From Psococerastis gibbosa (lineage: Eukaryota > Arthropoda > Insecta > Psocodea > Psocidae): a DNA stretch of 64,000 nucleotides. Position numbers and translations under genes: made by a program. The DNA lies in contig OZ020491.1 in NCBI GenBank assembly GCA_963971405.1, positions 12,828,855 through 12,892,854 of the forward strand, in the 5' to 3' direction. Numbering within the stretch: the stretch's first letter is position 1; each line of letters opens with the position of its first letter. This document shows, piece after piece, positions 54,030 to 64,000 of the stretch. The notes below the pieces were generated by a model. It saw only the letters and a list, made by a program, of their open reading frames with translations, did no database searches and had not been told where the DNA came from.

Positions 54030-54421
54030 TCTCCCTTCCCAACGATACAGGGCCGACTGCAGTGGCGTATCAAATTTTTCACGCAAGAGAGATCCCCCCC
54101 AACCCCCTATAGTAGTGCTCAGCTTTTAAAATAAGGGGGGGGGGAATCCAAGGGTCTGCCCCGGGGGAAATTTAAAGAAAATAGGCTCGAAATACTGGTG
54201 GTTCACGCATTTTGACAGCAGTATCAATTAGATTTTACTGACGGTTATGAATATAATTGCCAACAGGGGCGACCTGGGGTCACAGTCGGGGGCCCTAACG
54301 CATTGCTTATCCTGCTTACCATTTGTAGCGCCACTTGCCGAATGGCCCAACGGAAAATGATGTAAAAAATCATTAACAATTCAGGGAAGTTTGAGCCATA
54401 AAATGTTATGTTCCAGATACC
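54030..54421. other. ZNF gene 5' region
   Basis: Contains a C run and a G run (54096-54107, 54136-54144) and ends in the acceptor-like TGTTCCAG six bases before the first coding ATG of the zinc-finger gene, so a 5' non-coding exon probably lies further left but could not be located. Confidence 0.45.
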
Positions 54422-57400
54422 ATGAGCGACGTCAGTAACCAGGATGGAGCTGTAAAGACTGAAAAAGGTACGTCGCCCTCATTGATGTGTTGAAATTTTT
54501 GACATGTTGTATGTAGGCTATTATTTCTATTTTCCTATGGTCCCCATAAAATGTGCACTTTCTCGCTGTACTGAACCCCGTAGGAATGCCACCATATTAA
54601 GCGTCAAGAATGCCGGCGTTCGCGTATCAGTACTATACTTTTAAATATTATTAACATTGTATTGTGCCCATTCCTCTTAGGGCACTAGTCTTATAACAGA
54701 ACTTAAACATCAGCCTCAACTAAGAACTACAATATCATTACAATCTTTCACATTTTATTATTCTAAAAAACACGGTAAAGTGTGTTGGGCAGATTTTATA
54801 GCGTTGCAGTGCATATATTGTAATACATTTATTATGAACAGTTTGTTGGGTTTTATGTAAGTAAAACTATTCAAACATGTTTGCGGATAACTAATTTTGT
54901 CAAATTGACTGCCATGCCTTATACCAAAAAATTTAAATAGACCATTCTTAACTTGGTAGCACATGCTGTGCCTGAGTTACAAAGTACTTATATTCTTCAT
55001 ATTTAACAGTGACAATGTACTTTAAAAAATAACTGATGACCATAGTGTACAATGAAATACTTCATGGATTGTTTTCAGTGTGCAGTACGCAGACTGAATG
55101 CGGCAAAGAAGATAATACAGTAAATCTGGAAAATTTGATTGATGTCGGAGTTAAAACAGAACCAACCGGCTCTGGTAAGACATAGTCAAATATTGACAAT
55201 ATCAGTTTATCAGTTTATTTATACACAGGTATACTCAATTTCGATTTAGGATGCACACGGTTATTGAGACCACTGATCATGGCAACAAGGTGCACATATT
55301 TAACAAAGAGTTAGTTGAACTTTCATTGCCATTGTACACTAGTAAGGTTTTTCCCCTCCGATTGTCTCTTAAAGCGCACTTATTGTCATATACGAATCCG
55401 ATTGGAACCATTTAAAATGCAAATTTAACTTTTTTTAGATTTAAACGATGATGATGAGTCGTACTATGAAGACGATGACACGACAGAAGACGACGACAGT
55501 GGCCTACGTGACCAAGGTGCGTTTAAATTCTAATTTTGTAATCGCCTCCTTCATTTTTGATGTTAGTAATCGAGGTTTTGTAGCCCCTAACGATTTGTGA
55601 ACAACTCTTATTGATTCTAAAATAAATTGTTTCCATTTCTTTCCAGCTTATGACGTTGATTTGTCTAATATAAAAGCAGAATTGGGTAAGTTTTTTGATA
55701 TTCAATTTTTAGAGGTAAAAGTGGGCAATCAAAATAAAATACACAAGTATTTATGCATATTATTGCATAGCTATTGTTAGAGCGGAAATAGCATAAGCTC
55801 ACTGCTAGCCTGCGTTTACAGAGGTTAAAGGTTTTCCTTTTTCCTATGGGCCTGACATATGTCCTGACAAGTCCCATATAAGTCTGGCGACTGGTAATTC
55901 ACCGTGTTTTGTAACTAAATGGAAATTCTGACGAGTCATACTCCTAACGAAAGTCTTAGTAAAGCCTGGTTTGCTATGGCAAATTGTCCCGGCAAAATGT
56001 GAATCGCATTTGTAGCCCAAGTAGGCTAGTAAATGAAGGAAAACTTCGTATTTTAGATGTTGGATAAGAGTAACCCTTTTTCGTTCTTTAAAAGAAACTA
56101 AGTTATAAAAACAAGCAGAAAATGCTGGAATTTTTTATAATGGTATTACAAAGGCATATACTTCTGCTTCACATTTCTTCTTCTTCTGGCTCTACAGCCT
56201 TTGACGAGCTTTGGCCTGCTCGACAACACTCCTCCAGTCATCTCTGTTTTGTACAACTCTCCACCATCTACGGACTCCCAACTCGCGAAGGTCAATTTCC
56301 AACTTATCCTTCCAGGATTCTGCTTCATATATAGTAATATACAATATGTGTAAAAACGAGCAATTTTGTTCTCTCCAGATGATGATGATGACGATGGTGA
56401 TAATACCGGAGATAATCCTAATCATGACGACGAACAGGAAATTGTCGATGTCAAAATGGAAATTGGTACGTTTTATGTGACTATCTAACTAATTTTCTAG
56501 TCTATTGTTTCTATTGTTTTGATTTAATCACATAGGTACTCAGTATAAATATGAGAAATGCATCTGAGGGGGGGGGGGGGGGGGTTGATCAAAACGAACT
56601 AATTCCTTTCTTTTTTTTCCACTGATAAAAAGGTTAAATCGCATACAAACAATTTAATGAATATATCCGATTAACCTTTTCAATCGCCTCACTAAGTCAC
56701 CTAATAGGTGCTTGTGTCTCGAGTTACGACACGTCTCCGACCGCAAGGTGTGTAGATACTCGCACCAGTACAAGCACGCTACCACCTTGTCACCGAAGTC
56801 GCTAAACGTGCATTAAGTAAGTAGATCGTCAATCATGATCACGTTGTCACACTTGCGCAGATTTGCTACTGACCCATCAGCTGTTCCATTTGTTACACCC
56901 ATTCAACCCGCAATATTCAATTACGTTCCCTATTTTGCAGCGGATAGCGAAGATGACCCAGAAAACAAGACTAGGAATCCAAAGCAACAAAAACGGTGTA
57001 AATTATGTAAACTTGAATTTGAAACAGCTGCGGAAGCATTGGAACACAGGAGCAAGCACCACCTAGAGTTCAAATTCAAATGCAGACTATGTGATAATTG
57101 TTATAAACGGAAAAGCGGATTGATGCAACACATGAAAACCCACAGTGACATTAAACCATTCCAGGTAAAGTTGTCATGATCAAAAGAACCGGTCCGAGTT
57201 TACTCGAACATGCTTTCCAATTTATCAAAATTAGTAGATAGAGAAAATGGGTAATTTCATGGTAAATAATTTTCCTATGGTTAAAATTCCGCTATCTCGG
57301 GGGGGGGGGGGGGGGGGTCCACCTGACGTCACTGGAGGTGAGGTAAATTCTAGTTAGGTCAGACCAACACATTACCACACAGCAATACTGGCAGGGCACG

Positions 57401-60400
57401 CAATGCACTTGAGCGTGAATTTTTTCAAAAAAACATTTTTTTGCACAAAACCAAATACTTTTCTGGGAAAGCAACCTGTCCGGTTTCGTTACTCAATTTA
57501 ACACCTAAAACATACCTGAAGTTAAAAATCATCGATAGAAAGGTTTCGCAGAAAAATTATTTTTTAGTCATTTTTCATTAAAATTTAGTTATTTTTATTT
57601 TTTTACCCCCAGAAGCAACCTATCAAGGGGCAAGCGACCCCCCGCATTTTGTTAACATTAATAACGACTACAATATATGTGAATTTAAAAGAAATCGTTG
57701 GAGCCGTTTTTGAGAAATAATTTTTTTTAGACGTTTTTTTGGAGTTTTTTGAAAATAAAACCCCCCCCAAATTAAGTTAGCCCCAAATAAAAAAAACAGT
57801 TCCGAGGTATGAATTTTGTGAACCTACATGCCGAATTTCATCAAAATCGACCGAGTAGTTTGCCCGGAAATCGACGCACAGACAGAACGACAGACAGACA
57901 TTTCGTAAAAACCACTTTTTTGGGTTCCTGGGACCTTAAAACGTGTAAATCCGTTGAAATCTCGTAATCGAAAATTTCGACCGTCACAAAGCTTTCCTTA
58001 TACTACGTATAAATTGGAAAGCAATAAGGTAGCGTCTGATTGTCCGAATAACTTGACTACACTAGGTATTTCCTAGCATCTCTTTTAATTTTTTTATTTT
58101 TGGTGGTGATGATAATATACCGGAAATCATGTAAAGATCGGCAAAACGGAGTGATGTTGAGGTGATACGATGCCTCGAAAAGGTAATAATCGGGGGTTCG
58201 AAATTTCGAATTTTTCTCATGATTTCCTTATAACTTATATGAGAATGGTCTTATGAAAAGTTCATAAAAAATTAAAAGCTTTCAAAGTAAGCACCAGAAC
58301 TGTTACTGCTCTAGAAAACACGATAAAGTTCATTAAACTGATTTTATGGAATAGTAGTAAATCAGATGGGTAAATGTCTGATTTTTTAGAAAGCTTGTAT
58401 TTATTAATAATTTTCATAATACCATTTTCAAATTTTTGCGGCTGTTAAACGAGGAATTAATTAATTAAGTCCAAAATTATATGTTTGTAACATATTTGGA
58501 AATGTATGCCTGAAGGATACCTGTATACAGAGGCGTAAAGTTTTAGAATGATGGTGGGGGCAAAAAAAGTTGACCTTATGACGTCATCAAGCAGGATTTA
58601 AGGAAATATTGAAAATATAAGAGCAAAATAGTAGGGTTTTCCGCATTTTTATAGTTGTAAAGTATAGCTGTAGATTTTACAACGCTAAAACAGGAATGCT
58701 AACATTAAGACCGTGCCCCCCCCCCCCCCCCGCCCGCCCCCAACTTTACGCCCCTACCTGTATATTGTAGAACATACAATTCTAAACTATTGTACATTAT
58801 TATTAATTGCAGTGTACGGACTGTGGCAAATCATTCAAATGGAAACAAAGTCTGGTTGATCACGAAAAAATACACAGGTAAGCATTTTACACTACACTAT
58901 GTACCAATAGGCTACTCGAATAACTTTGCTGGTAAGGAAGCTATTGACTTGTATCTGTATTTGGTTAAGTCATGGTTTCGCCTGTTACATTGCGTCAATG
59001 GTAAGCTCGTCTCAGCTTGTCTATTATCGCTTGTAGCCGGTGTAGGTTGGCATCGAAGGCACATACCAGCTTGCCAATGCCCGAACATGTATACCGAAAA
59101 ATTATAAATAATAAAGTTCTTCAGAGTATAAGGTAAGAGATAAAGGCACGGGCATATGATCTCTTTCATAGTCATACGGAAGCACTCATTTGCTCCCGGA
59201 CAAGTGAGTAGGGGCGCATCCTTATAAACGAGCAGTGAACCAGCATCTAAAGGAAATATACAAAATTAATTAGCTTATGAAGCGCACGTTATTCTAAAAA
59301 ATAAATGAAACTGGTCAACATTCCAAAGTGATTCACAAAAAAGAAAATAAATTTAAAATGATCTAATTTTTTATTAAAAAATCTTAATTTAAATTTAAAA
59401 ATATTGCTTACATTAATTAAACTAAAATTAGGCGTAATTAGGCCTGCATTTTTTCCCCGTGATTGCTGTTATAGCCTACAGTTTGTACAGTGCGACCAGG
59501 AAATGTAGACACATAACACTGAATGTCTTCGATTTTGTAAATGCATGTTTATGCAGGTATTGATACAACAAAGCGATCTGTGTGTCTTTAATTCCTGGTA
59601 GCATAGTACTATAGAAAATTGTATTTCTCTAGAGCCTTACCGCAGCATGAGTCAGCTATTTTCAAAATAAAAATATTTGACAGATTTATCAGAATTTGTA
59701 ACCATTGTTGAAATAGGTATTCTAGCATCAGCGACAATGAGAGTGAATGTGAAGAAGAAACCACTAAGAATGAATTAAAATTCATAGCTATTGAAATAGT
59801 GAAATGTCCAGTGGTGTTGCAAAAGTCTCAACTGCCCAAAATACAGAAAGAAAAGAAAGAAGCCATTTCAAACATGATAAAAAAGTACCAGCTGACATTT
59901 GGGAAGCCTGTCGACTTGAAGTATTTTGTGAAAAAGATAAGTAATATGAAAGCTAGACTGAAGAAAAAAACGAACCTAAAAAGAAATGGAAAAAAGTCAA
60001 TTAAACTCCTGGAGTGGGAGCGACAGCTTTTGAAGGCTATAGAGGGCAACTCCAATCCAACTATATCAAATACCAAAAAACTATATACCCAATGCTATAC
60101 CAAAACCAAAATTCCAGCCAAGGACATTGATATTGTGGAACATAATGCAGAAGCTGGCGTTAGTAGGCCTACATCTAATAAAGTAACTCAGCAGACTTTG
60201 ACTGAAGTATCAAGTAGTCCTACGACAAGTGAGCTGACATTGCCACCGAGAAGGAAACGGGCAACTGATAAATATGAAACAGTGGAAACGAGGAAATTGA
60301 CTACAAAAGAGCTGCATCGTCTCGTTCTGCTACAGCAGTATCGCACGAGTAAACTCCAGGAGAAATATTATGAAAGGAAATTAGAAATTGCTGGACTGGC

Positions 60401-61331
60401 GCAAGACGACATATCCTTTTAAATGAATTAAAAAAATGTTTTCTTTCAATAAATAATTAATGTAACTAATAATGCCTTTTTCTTGTACTCCCGAACCAAA
60501 AAATTGTAGAAAGTTAGAGAAAGGTTGCATAAAATTAATTGTGCTGCCATTACCGCCTCCGGTGTCCGGTTAGCCGTTTGAAGCCCTGATACTCTTCGTA
60601 CTGTAGGATACGTAATCCACGATTAAACTAGTAAACATTTCATTCGCATTACAAGCAAGGGTATCGTTAAAAAAGGTTTTTTTAAATCATCAATAAATTG
60701 CCAATTTTTCTAAGAGATGGTTTGTTAATTAAAGAAAGCACCACACAACTACATATTTCCCCCCTGACTCACTTGACTCAAAGAAGAAGCCGATTTGTTG
60801 CAACAGCATCCTCTTCGCATTCCAGTATTCCACTTCCTCAGCACTCTTCAATACTTTTCCCAGTTTACCCATACTCGTACACTTCATTTTTTGCGGTCTT
60901 TCGTTGGTCAATCTGTTGCTCTGTTTAGTATGAGTACCATTTGAAAACGTCTTGAATGAGCTCCATGCTTGCTGCTGTCGCGGGGGTTGTAGGTACCATA
61001 CAGTGAAAAATAGTTTTTCCCGCTAAATTTTAGGAAATTTTAAACTGATCTGATATTGCTGCTGATTTGGATTATTACTTAAGGCGCTTATTCCACCAAT
61101 GTCAATAGTGATATTAAATGTAGTATTGACGTGGTAGCAGACATTTTTAGACTGTCTTTAATGTCTGCTACCACGTCAATTCTACATTTACTATCACTAT
61201 TGACGTTGGTGGAATAAGCGCCTAATTAATATTTTCATGTCTCTTTTGAAAAAAACTTCCATGTTCTACTTAAGAGGTGATTTTTTCGCCATGTGGAAAA
61301 AACAATAAAAACAGGCGTTTAGCAAAATACT

Positions 61332-61369
<38 letters not shown>

Positions 61370-63661
61370 GTTTTAAGAAAGGTTTTTATAAGTCGCTTGC
61401 ACATTTAGAGTTGGTTAGCCTTTTCGGGTAATACTCATCTCTGCACTGAATAGGTTTCAAAATTCCAATGTGGGGGCAATCAATCACATATACTGCAGGA
61501 AGTCTATACTTGCTTTCCACTAGCCCACTGTCGGTCATTGGAAACTTCTTCCATTTCCCCACTTTATCAATTGCTTTGTTTACGACTTAGTGAACAGCGT
61601 GTGGCACTGTGTTTGACTTACACCAAGTTCTTCGAAAATATCGTTTTGCTTGCCTGGATCACTGGGGTACCTCAAAAGAAGAAGAGTTGACAATTCACAG
61701 CTTCTCGACCATCTGAATTTTCCAAAAACCTCTCGGCCAACCATTGCACATTTCTCTCCTGAAAATGGTACAAAATGAACCGTATCTGTAAACCGTACCT
61801 AAAATATAACATTGTTTACTACTGCAACAAAATTCATAAGTGAGTCAGGTACTGAAAAGACAGAGTTTCGAAGCAAATGCGCCTACTTCGAAGGAAATAA
61901 AAAACTTTGTTCTTAAATGTTCTTACTCAAAATTTGTATGAATAGAAACACAAGCATGTGCTCTAATTATGAGTGAAGTACCTAAGCTTGAATGCACAAT
62001 TAATTATAAGGGCGCGCTAACTAGTTTCTCATAAATTCTTTTGTCGTTTTTTGTAAATTTGTAATTGGACAGAAACAGTCAGTCAAGTCTTCTTAGACTG
62101 TGTGTAGACAGTCAAATTTTCTTAAATATAATAAATATATATCTTCCCAATCTCAACTTTGAATATTATTGGCCGGATGGTACTACGATATATGCTAATA
62201 ATTGACTACGTGAGAGTAAATGTTACGGAGCATCCTAGGGTGGCATAACTCCTTTTCGTGACGCGTCGTAGCGTCTCGCGGGTCCCTTGTCTCAGACTCT
62301 AACAACGTGTTTGTTTATATACACGCCGCCAGCTGTGAGTCAAGCACAGACAATAGAAATTATTACGATTATTCTTAATCAATTAAGAGTGTTTTGTGTG
62401 GGTATATTACAGCTTTTATACATAAACGTCCTAGAAGTTTTTCTAACCCTTAATGATTTTGGTCACATCAGAGTTGGAGTGGCACTCACTGGTCCCTTTT
62501 ATCAGGGAACTGTTACCTATTTTGAACCTGACATCCTTTGATAAAATATTCTCCATAGGCTACAGTTTACAATACTCGAGAATGCCAAATACATATTTTT
62601 AAATAGTACAATGTAATTGCAATTTTCTAATGGATGTATTGTATATTTTTCACAGCAACATCCGACCCCATGTTTGTAAAATCTGTGAGAAGACATTCAA
62701 ATACAAACAGTGCCTTGTGGATCATGGAAAAACACATCGAGAGGAACGCCCGTACAACTGCACAATGTGTGATATGACTTTCAAATGGAGACACATTCTT
62801 TTAGATCATGAAAAAATTCATACTGGAGAACGCGGGTTCTTATGTACTGAGTGCGGAAAATCGTTTCTCAAGAACTATCATCTTACAGTTCACAGCAGAG
62901 TCCACACCGGAGTGGAGCCTTTTGAGTGTAAATGCGGCAAACGATTTCGATGGAAGCGTCGTCTGGTTTTACACGAAATGGAACACAGAGGCGAATTACC
63001 CTTCGCATGTGATGAGTGCCCAAGAAAGTTTTACGAAAACTGTGAGCTAGTTATGCATAAACGTAAGCATTCCGGTGAATGTCCCTTTAAGTGCACATCA
63101 TGTCCCAAAAGATTCCCGAGCATGAGCAAATTGAACATGCACATAAAATCGCATAATGATGAGCATCCATTCCAGTGTGAGCAGTGCACTAAAGCTTATA
63201 AAACGAAGGCAGCGTTGGTGGAGCATGTTCGTGTGCACTCGGGGGTCCGACCATATGTCTGCAGCGAATGTAATAAGTCGTTTTCCGTAAAAGGCTCGTA
63301 TAATTATCATATGCGTTCGCACTCGGGTATAAAATCGTTTAGTTGCCAAACCTGTGGAAAAGGATTTGCTAGGAAAAGGAACCTTATGGATCACGAAAGG
63401 CTCCACACTGGAGATAAACCTTTTGTGTGTCCGGATTGCGGAAAGGGTTTCGCCATACAGGCTTCATTGAAGGCTCATGCTCGTGGACATAGTGGGGTGA
63501 GACCTCACGCTTGTGGGATATGCTCGAAAGCGTTTACGCATAGGTATCATCTATTGGCTCATGAGAGGCTGCATGCCAAGAAGGGTGTCGTTCTTAGACC
63601 GCCTATTCGGAAGAAAGTTGATAATTGTGAGCCTGAGATTACCTCTAATGTTGGAGATTGA
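54422..63661 (+). CDS. C2H2 zinc-finger protein with 14 fingers
   Basis: Probable DNA-binding transcription factor. Eight coding exons: 54422-54467, 55079-55174, 55439-55516, 55647-55685, 56379-56465, 56941-57164, 58813-58877 and 62656-63661, totalling 1641 nt (546 aa) with every phase matching. Exons 1-5 each end on the same phase and encode an acidic N-terminus with D-runs in exons 3 and 5. C2H2 fingers follow from residue 135 (C135, C138, H151, H155) to about 528. Finger 2 is 163-183, finger 3 spans exons 6-7 (191-211). Linkers H-T-G-E-R and H-T-G-D-K occur. Finger 7 has only one residue between its cysteines (C303-K-C305, H318, H322). Intron 7 is 3.8 kb and full of transposon remnants. 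No ZAD, BTB or KRAB domain is visible, so the orthologue cannot be named. Confidence 0.93.
56181..56330 (-). mobile_element. LINE tail fragment, second copy
   Basis: The minus strand reads W-K-D-K-L-E-I-D-L-R-E-L-G-V-R-R-W-W-R-V-V-Q-N-R and E-Q-A-K-A-R with a stop at 56192-56194, then a (GAA)n-like tail. Same family as 17551-17702. It lies in intron 4 of the zinc-finger gene. Confidence 0.7.
56612..56812 (-). repeat. SINE-like repeat, reverse strand
   Basis: AAATCGCATACAAACAATTTAA, ATATCCGATTAACCT, GAGTTACGACACGTCTCCGACCGC and CTACCACCTTGTCACCGAAGTCG. Same family as 26262-26450. Located in intron 5 of the zinc-finger gene, just after a G run at 56570-56584. Confidence 0.65.
57181..58023 (+). 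mobile_element. Most complete TIR element copy
   Basis: Leader AAAGAACCGGTCCGAGTTTACTC, then TGCTTTCCAATTTATC at 57211 and the mirror-image terminus GTATAAATTGGAAAGCA at 58007-58023. The interior has a long G run, AGACCAACACATTACCACACAGC, TTGGGTTCCTGGGACC and AAATTTCGACCGTCACAAAGC. The target duplication is unclear. It is non-coding. Relatives are at 770, 4630, 9324, 18610, 24785 and 29228. Located in intron 6 of the zinc-finger gene. Confidence 0.8.
58528..58756. mobile_element. hAT-type MITE, second copy, exact 8-bp TSD
   Basis: Begins CAGAGGCGTAAAGTTTTAGA and ends CTTTACGCCCCTA; CCTGTATA flanks both sides (58520-58527 and 58757-58764). 229 bp, with a C run near the right end. Same family as 20089-20329, with shared TATGACGTCATCA and ATAGCTGTAG. 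Located in intron 6 of the zinc-finger gene. Confidence 0.92.
58962..59095 (+). repeat. Partial copy of the 23205 repeat
   Basis: GGTTAAGTCATGGTTTCGCC, TGCGTCAATGGTAAGC, GTAGCCGGTGTAGGTTGGCATC, CATACCAGCTTGCCAATG. The 3' third of the family is missing. Located in intron 7 of the zinc-finger gene. Confidence 0.65.
59096..59715. other. Intron DNA, nothing recognised
   Basis: AT-rich stretch of intron 7 of the zinc-finger gene leading to the transposon-derived ORF. It may contain earlier parts of that element, but no frame or motif is clear. Confidence 0.4.
59716..60421 (+). CDS. Probable Harbinger-associated accessory protein
   Basis: A frame open from an acceptor-like AAATAG at about 59715 to a stop at 60419-60421 (207 codons from the V at 59799, plus 27 codons upstream: Y-S-S-I-S-D-N-E-S-E). 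It has an N-terminal acidic patch, then V-K-C-P-V-V-L-Q-K-S-Q-L-P-K, a lysine-rich helical block with K-K-I-S-N-M-K-A-R-L-K-K-K-T and W-E-R-Q-L-L, a polar middle and a C-terminal helix with Q-Q-Y-R-T-S-K-L-Q-E-K-Y-Y-E-R-K-L-E-I. I believe this matches the second, DNA-binding protein carried by some PIF/Harbinger transposons. It lies in a zinc-finger gene intron and converges with the transposase remnant at 61391-61756. The first exon of the protein was not found. Confidence 0.5.
60422..61082. other. Interior of decayed transposon, minus ORF at 60729-60990
   Basis: A minus-strand frame from about 60990 to 60729 (beginning A-W-S-S-F-K-T-F-S-N-G and including A-E-E-V-E-Y-W-N-A-K-R-M-L-L-Q-Q-I) is stop-free for over 80 codons. 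It may be a further piece of the same element or its regulatory protein, but I do not recognise it. Confidence 0.3.
61083..61222. mobile_element. Near-perfect palindromic MITE
   Basis: 140 bp, GGCGCTTATTCCACCAATGTC mirrored by its reverse complement with only a handful of mismatches across the full arms; the core ACGTGGTAGCAGACAT occurs in both arms at the centre. TAA is duplicated at 61080-61082 and 61223-61225. It lies between the accessory-protein ORF and the transposase remnant of a decayed Harbinger element. Confidence 0.92.
61333..61364 (+). repeat. T homopolymer (32 bases)
   Basis: An uninterrupted run of T. It marks where the C-terminal half of the transposase remnant has been lost; it could be a reverse-strand poly(A) left by a retroposition event or a slippage product. 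Confidence 0.9.
61391..61756 (-). pseudogene. PIF/Harbinger transposase remnant (HARBI1-like)
   Basis: On the minus strand one frame reads G-R-E-V-F-G-K-F-R-W-S-R-S-C-E-L and L-L-L-L-R-Y-P-S-D-P-G-K and ends at a TAA near 61580; after a frameshift the next reads I-D-K-V-G-K-W-K-K-F-P, Y-R-L-P-A-V-Y-V-I-D-C-P-H-I (the first catalytic Asp region) and D-E-Y-Y-P-K-R-L. The family order matches HARBI1-type DDE transposases. The second and third catalytic acids are lost and at least one stop and one frameshift are present, so it is inactive. Confidence 0.75.
61757..62655. other. Distal part of ZNF intron 7
   Basis: No further transposase exons could be placed with confidence. A plus-strand frame at 62287-62541 has no recognisable motif. 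The stretch ends with the acceptor TTTCACAG of the long zinc-finger exon. Confidence 0.45.
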
Positions 63662-64000
63662 ATTCTGACATGTAAATACGACCGCAGATGTTACTTGAGG
63701 GCTAAGCTGGGCTATGGAATGGGAGTGGTTAAATTTCGGCACAATAGCGACCATTCCGCTAATCATTACCCGAAATAGATAGACTAGCAGTATAAATGAA
63801 AATTAATTTACGAAGCCATACCCTAAAAGTAGCTGCGCTCGATATTAAGCCTGAGCCTATATATGTATATATGTGGCTGCTTTCTTTGAAGTTGTCCCTT
63901 AATGATTACTCAAAGGATTTCGTCACAATTTCTCTTATCACAATTCACAAAGCGATGAATTGTTAAAGGGAAACATTGTGGTTAGAAATTTACTAAATAG
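63662..64000. other. ZNF gene 3' flank
   Basis: Beginning of the 3' UTR of the zinc-finger gene. No polyadenylation signal or new exon is evident before the window ends. Confidence 0.45.

Noticed and set aside
57301-57317. G runs as sites with a special role (G-quadruplex promoter elements)
   Set aside because: They occur at the same internal place in several copies of one transposon family or inside MITEs and differ in length, so slippage in repeats explains them.
62287-62541. 84-codon ORF upstream of the long zinc-finger exon
   Set aside because: No motif, not in phase with the flanking exons, and the acceptor at 62655 joins directly to exon 7.

Overview
The window is animal nuclear DNA, most likely from an insect or a close arthropod relative. 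The genes are built from many short exons with GT-AG introns. A single beta-adaptin resembles the insect gene that serves both AP-1 and AP-2. The DNA between exons is packed with miniature DNA transposons, tRNA-derived SINEs and 5'-truncated LINEs. The order cannot be fixed from the sequence alone. There is no sign of bacterial operons, CRISPR arrays or plasmid/phage functions.

Layout from left to right. (1) 546-3433 (+): the last three coding exons of a septin of the Septin-2 group; its GTPase exons lie left of the window. (2) 5527-13124 (-): a complete nine-exon NOL10 gene (654 aa). (3) 13535-24178 (+): a four-exon protein phosphatase 1 inhibitor-2 gene (167 aa), whose 8.6 kb first intron encloses (4) 16107-21286 (-), a complete four-exon PLEKHM1-like gene with RUN and Rubicon-homology domains (622 aa). 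(5) 29153-39185 (-): a ten-exon ANKRD13C gene (441 aa) that ends in a 16-nt terminal exon and has an RTE-type LINE inserted a few bases upstream of one splice acceptor. (6) 39930-42603 (+): a six-exon aldo-keto reductase of the L-galactose/arabinose dehydrogenase type (349 aa). (7) 46348-49510 (-): the beta subunit of AP-1/AP-2 (917 aa, two exons). (8) 52283-53200 (-): an intronless RING + PHD protein (305 aa). (9) 54422-63661 (+): an eight-exon protein with an acidic N-terminus and 14 C2H2 zinc fingers (546 aa). In every complete multi-exon gene the exon lengths sum to an open frame, which supports the joins.

NOL10/inhibitor-2 and ANKRD13C/aldo-keto reductase are head-to-head pairs with short shared upstream regions. 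The genes have unrelated jobs: cytoskeleton, ribosome biogenesis, phosphatase control, endolysosomal traffic, receptor folding, redox metabolism, clathrin coats and transcription. They are ordinary housekeeping genes rather than a pathway cluster.

The most unusual material is in the repeats. Eight palindromic elements share terminal GGC(G/-)...ATTCCACC motifs and most share an internal ACGTGGTAGCAGACAT core, with TAA target duplications at the clearest copies, yet several have unrelated arm sequence between these two conserved modules. Decayed PIF/Harbinger-type coding remnants (a transposase fragment and a probable accessory protein) lie in the same 3.8 kb zinc-finger intron as one palindrome. 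Two hAT-type MITEs with exact 8-bp duplications, a TTAA-flanked foldback family present twice, a TIR element family with many copies, and a composite 1.7 kb palindrome carrying an internal tandem repeat make up most of the rest.
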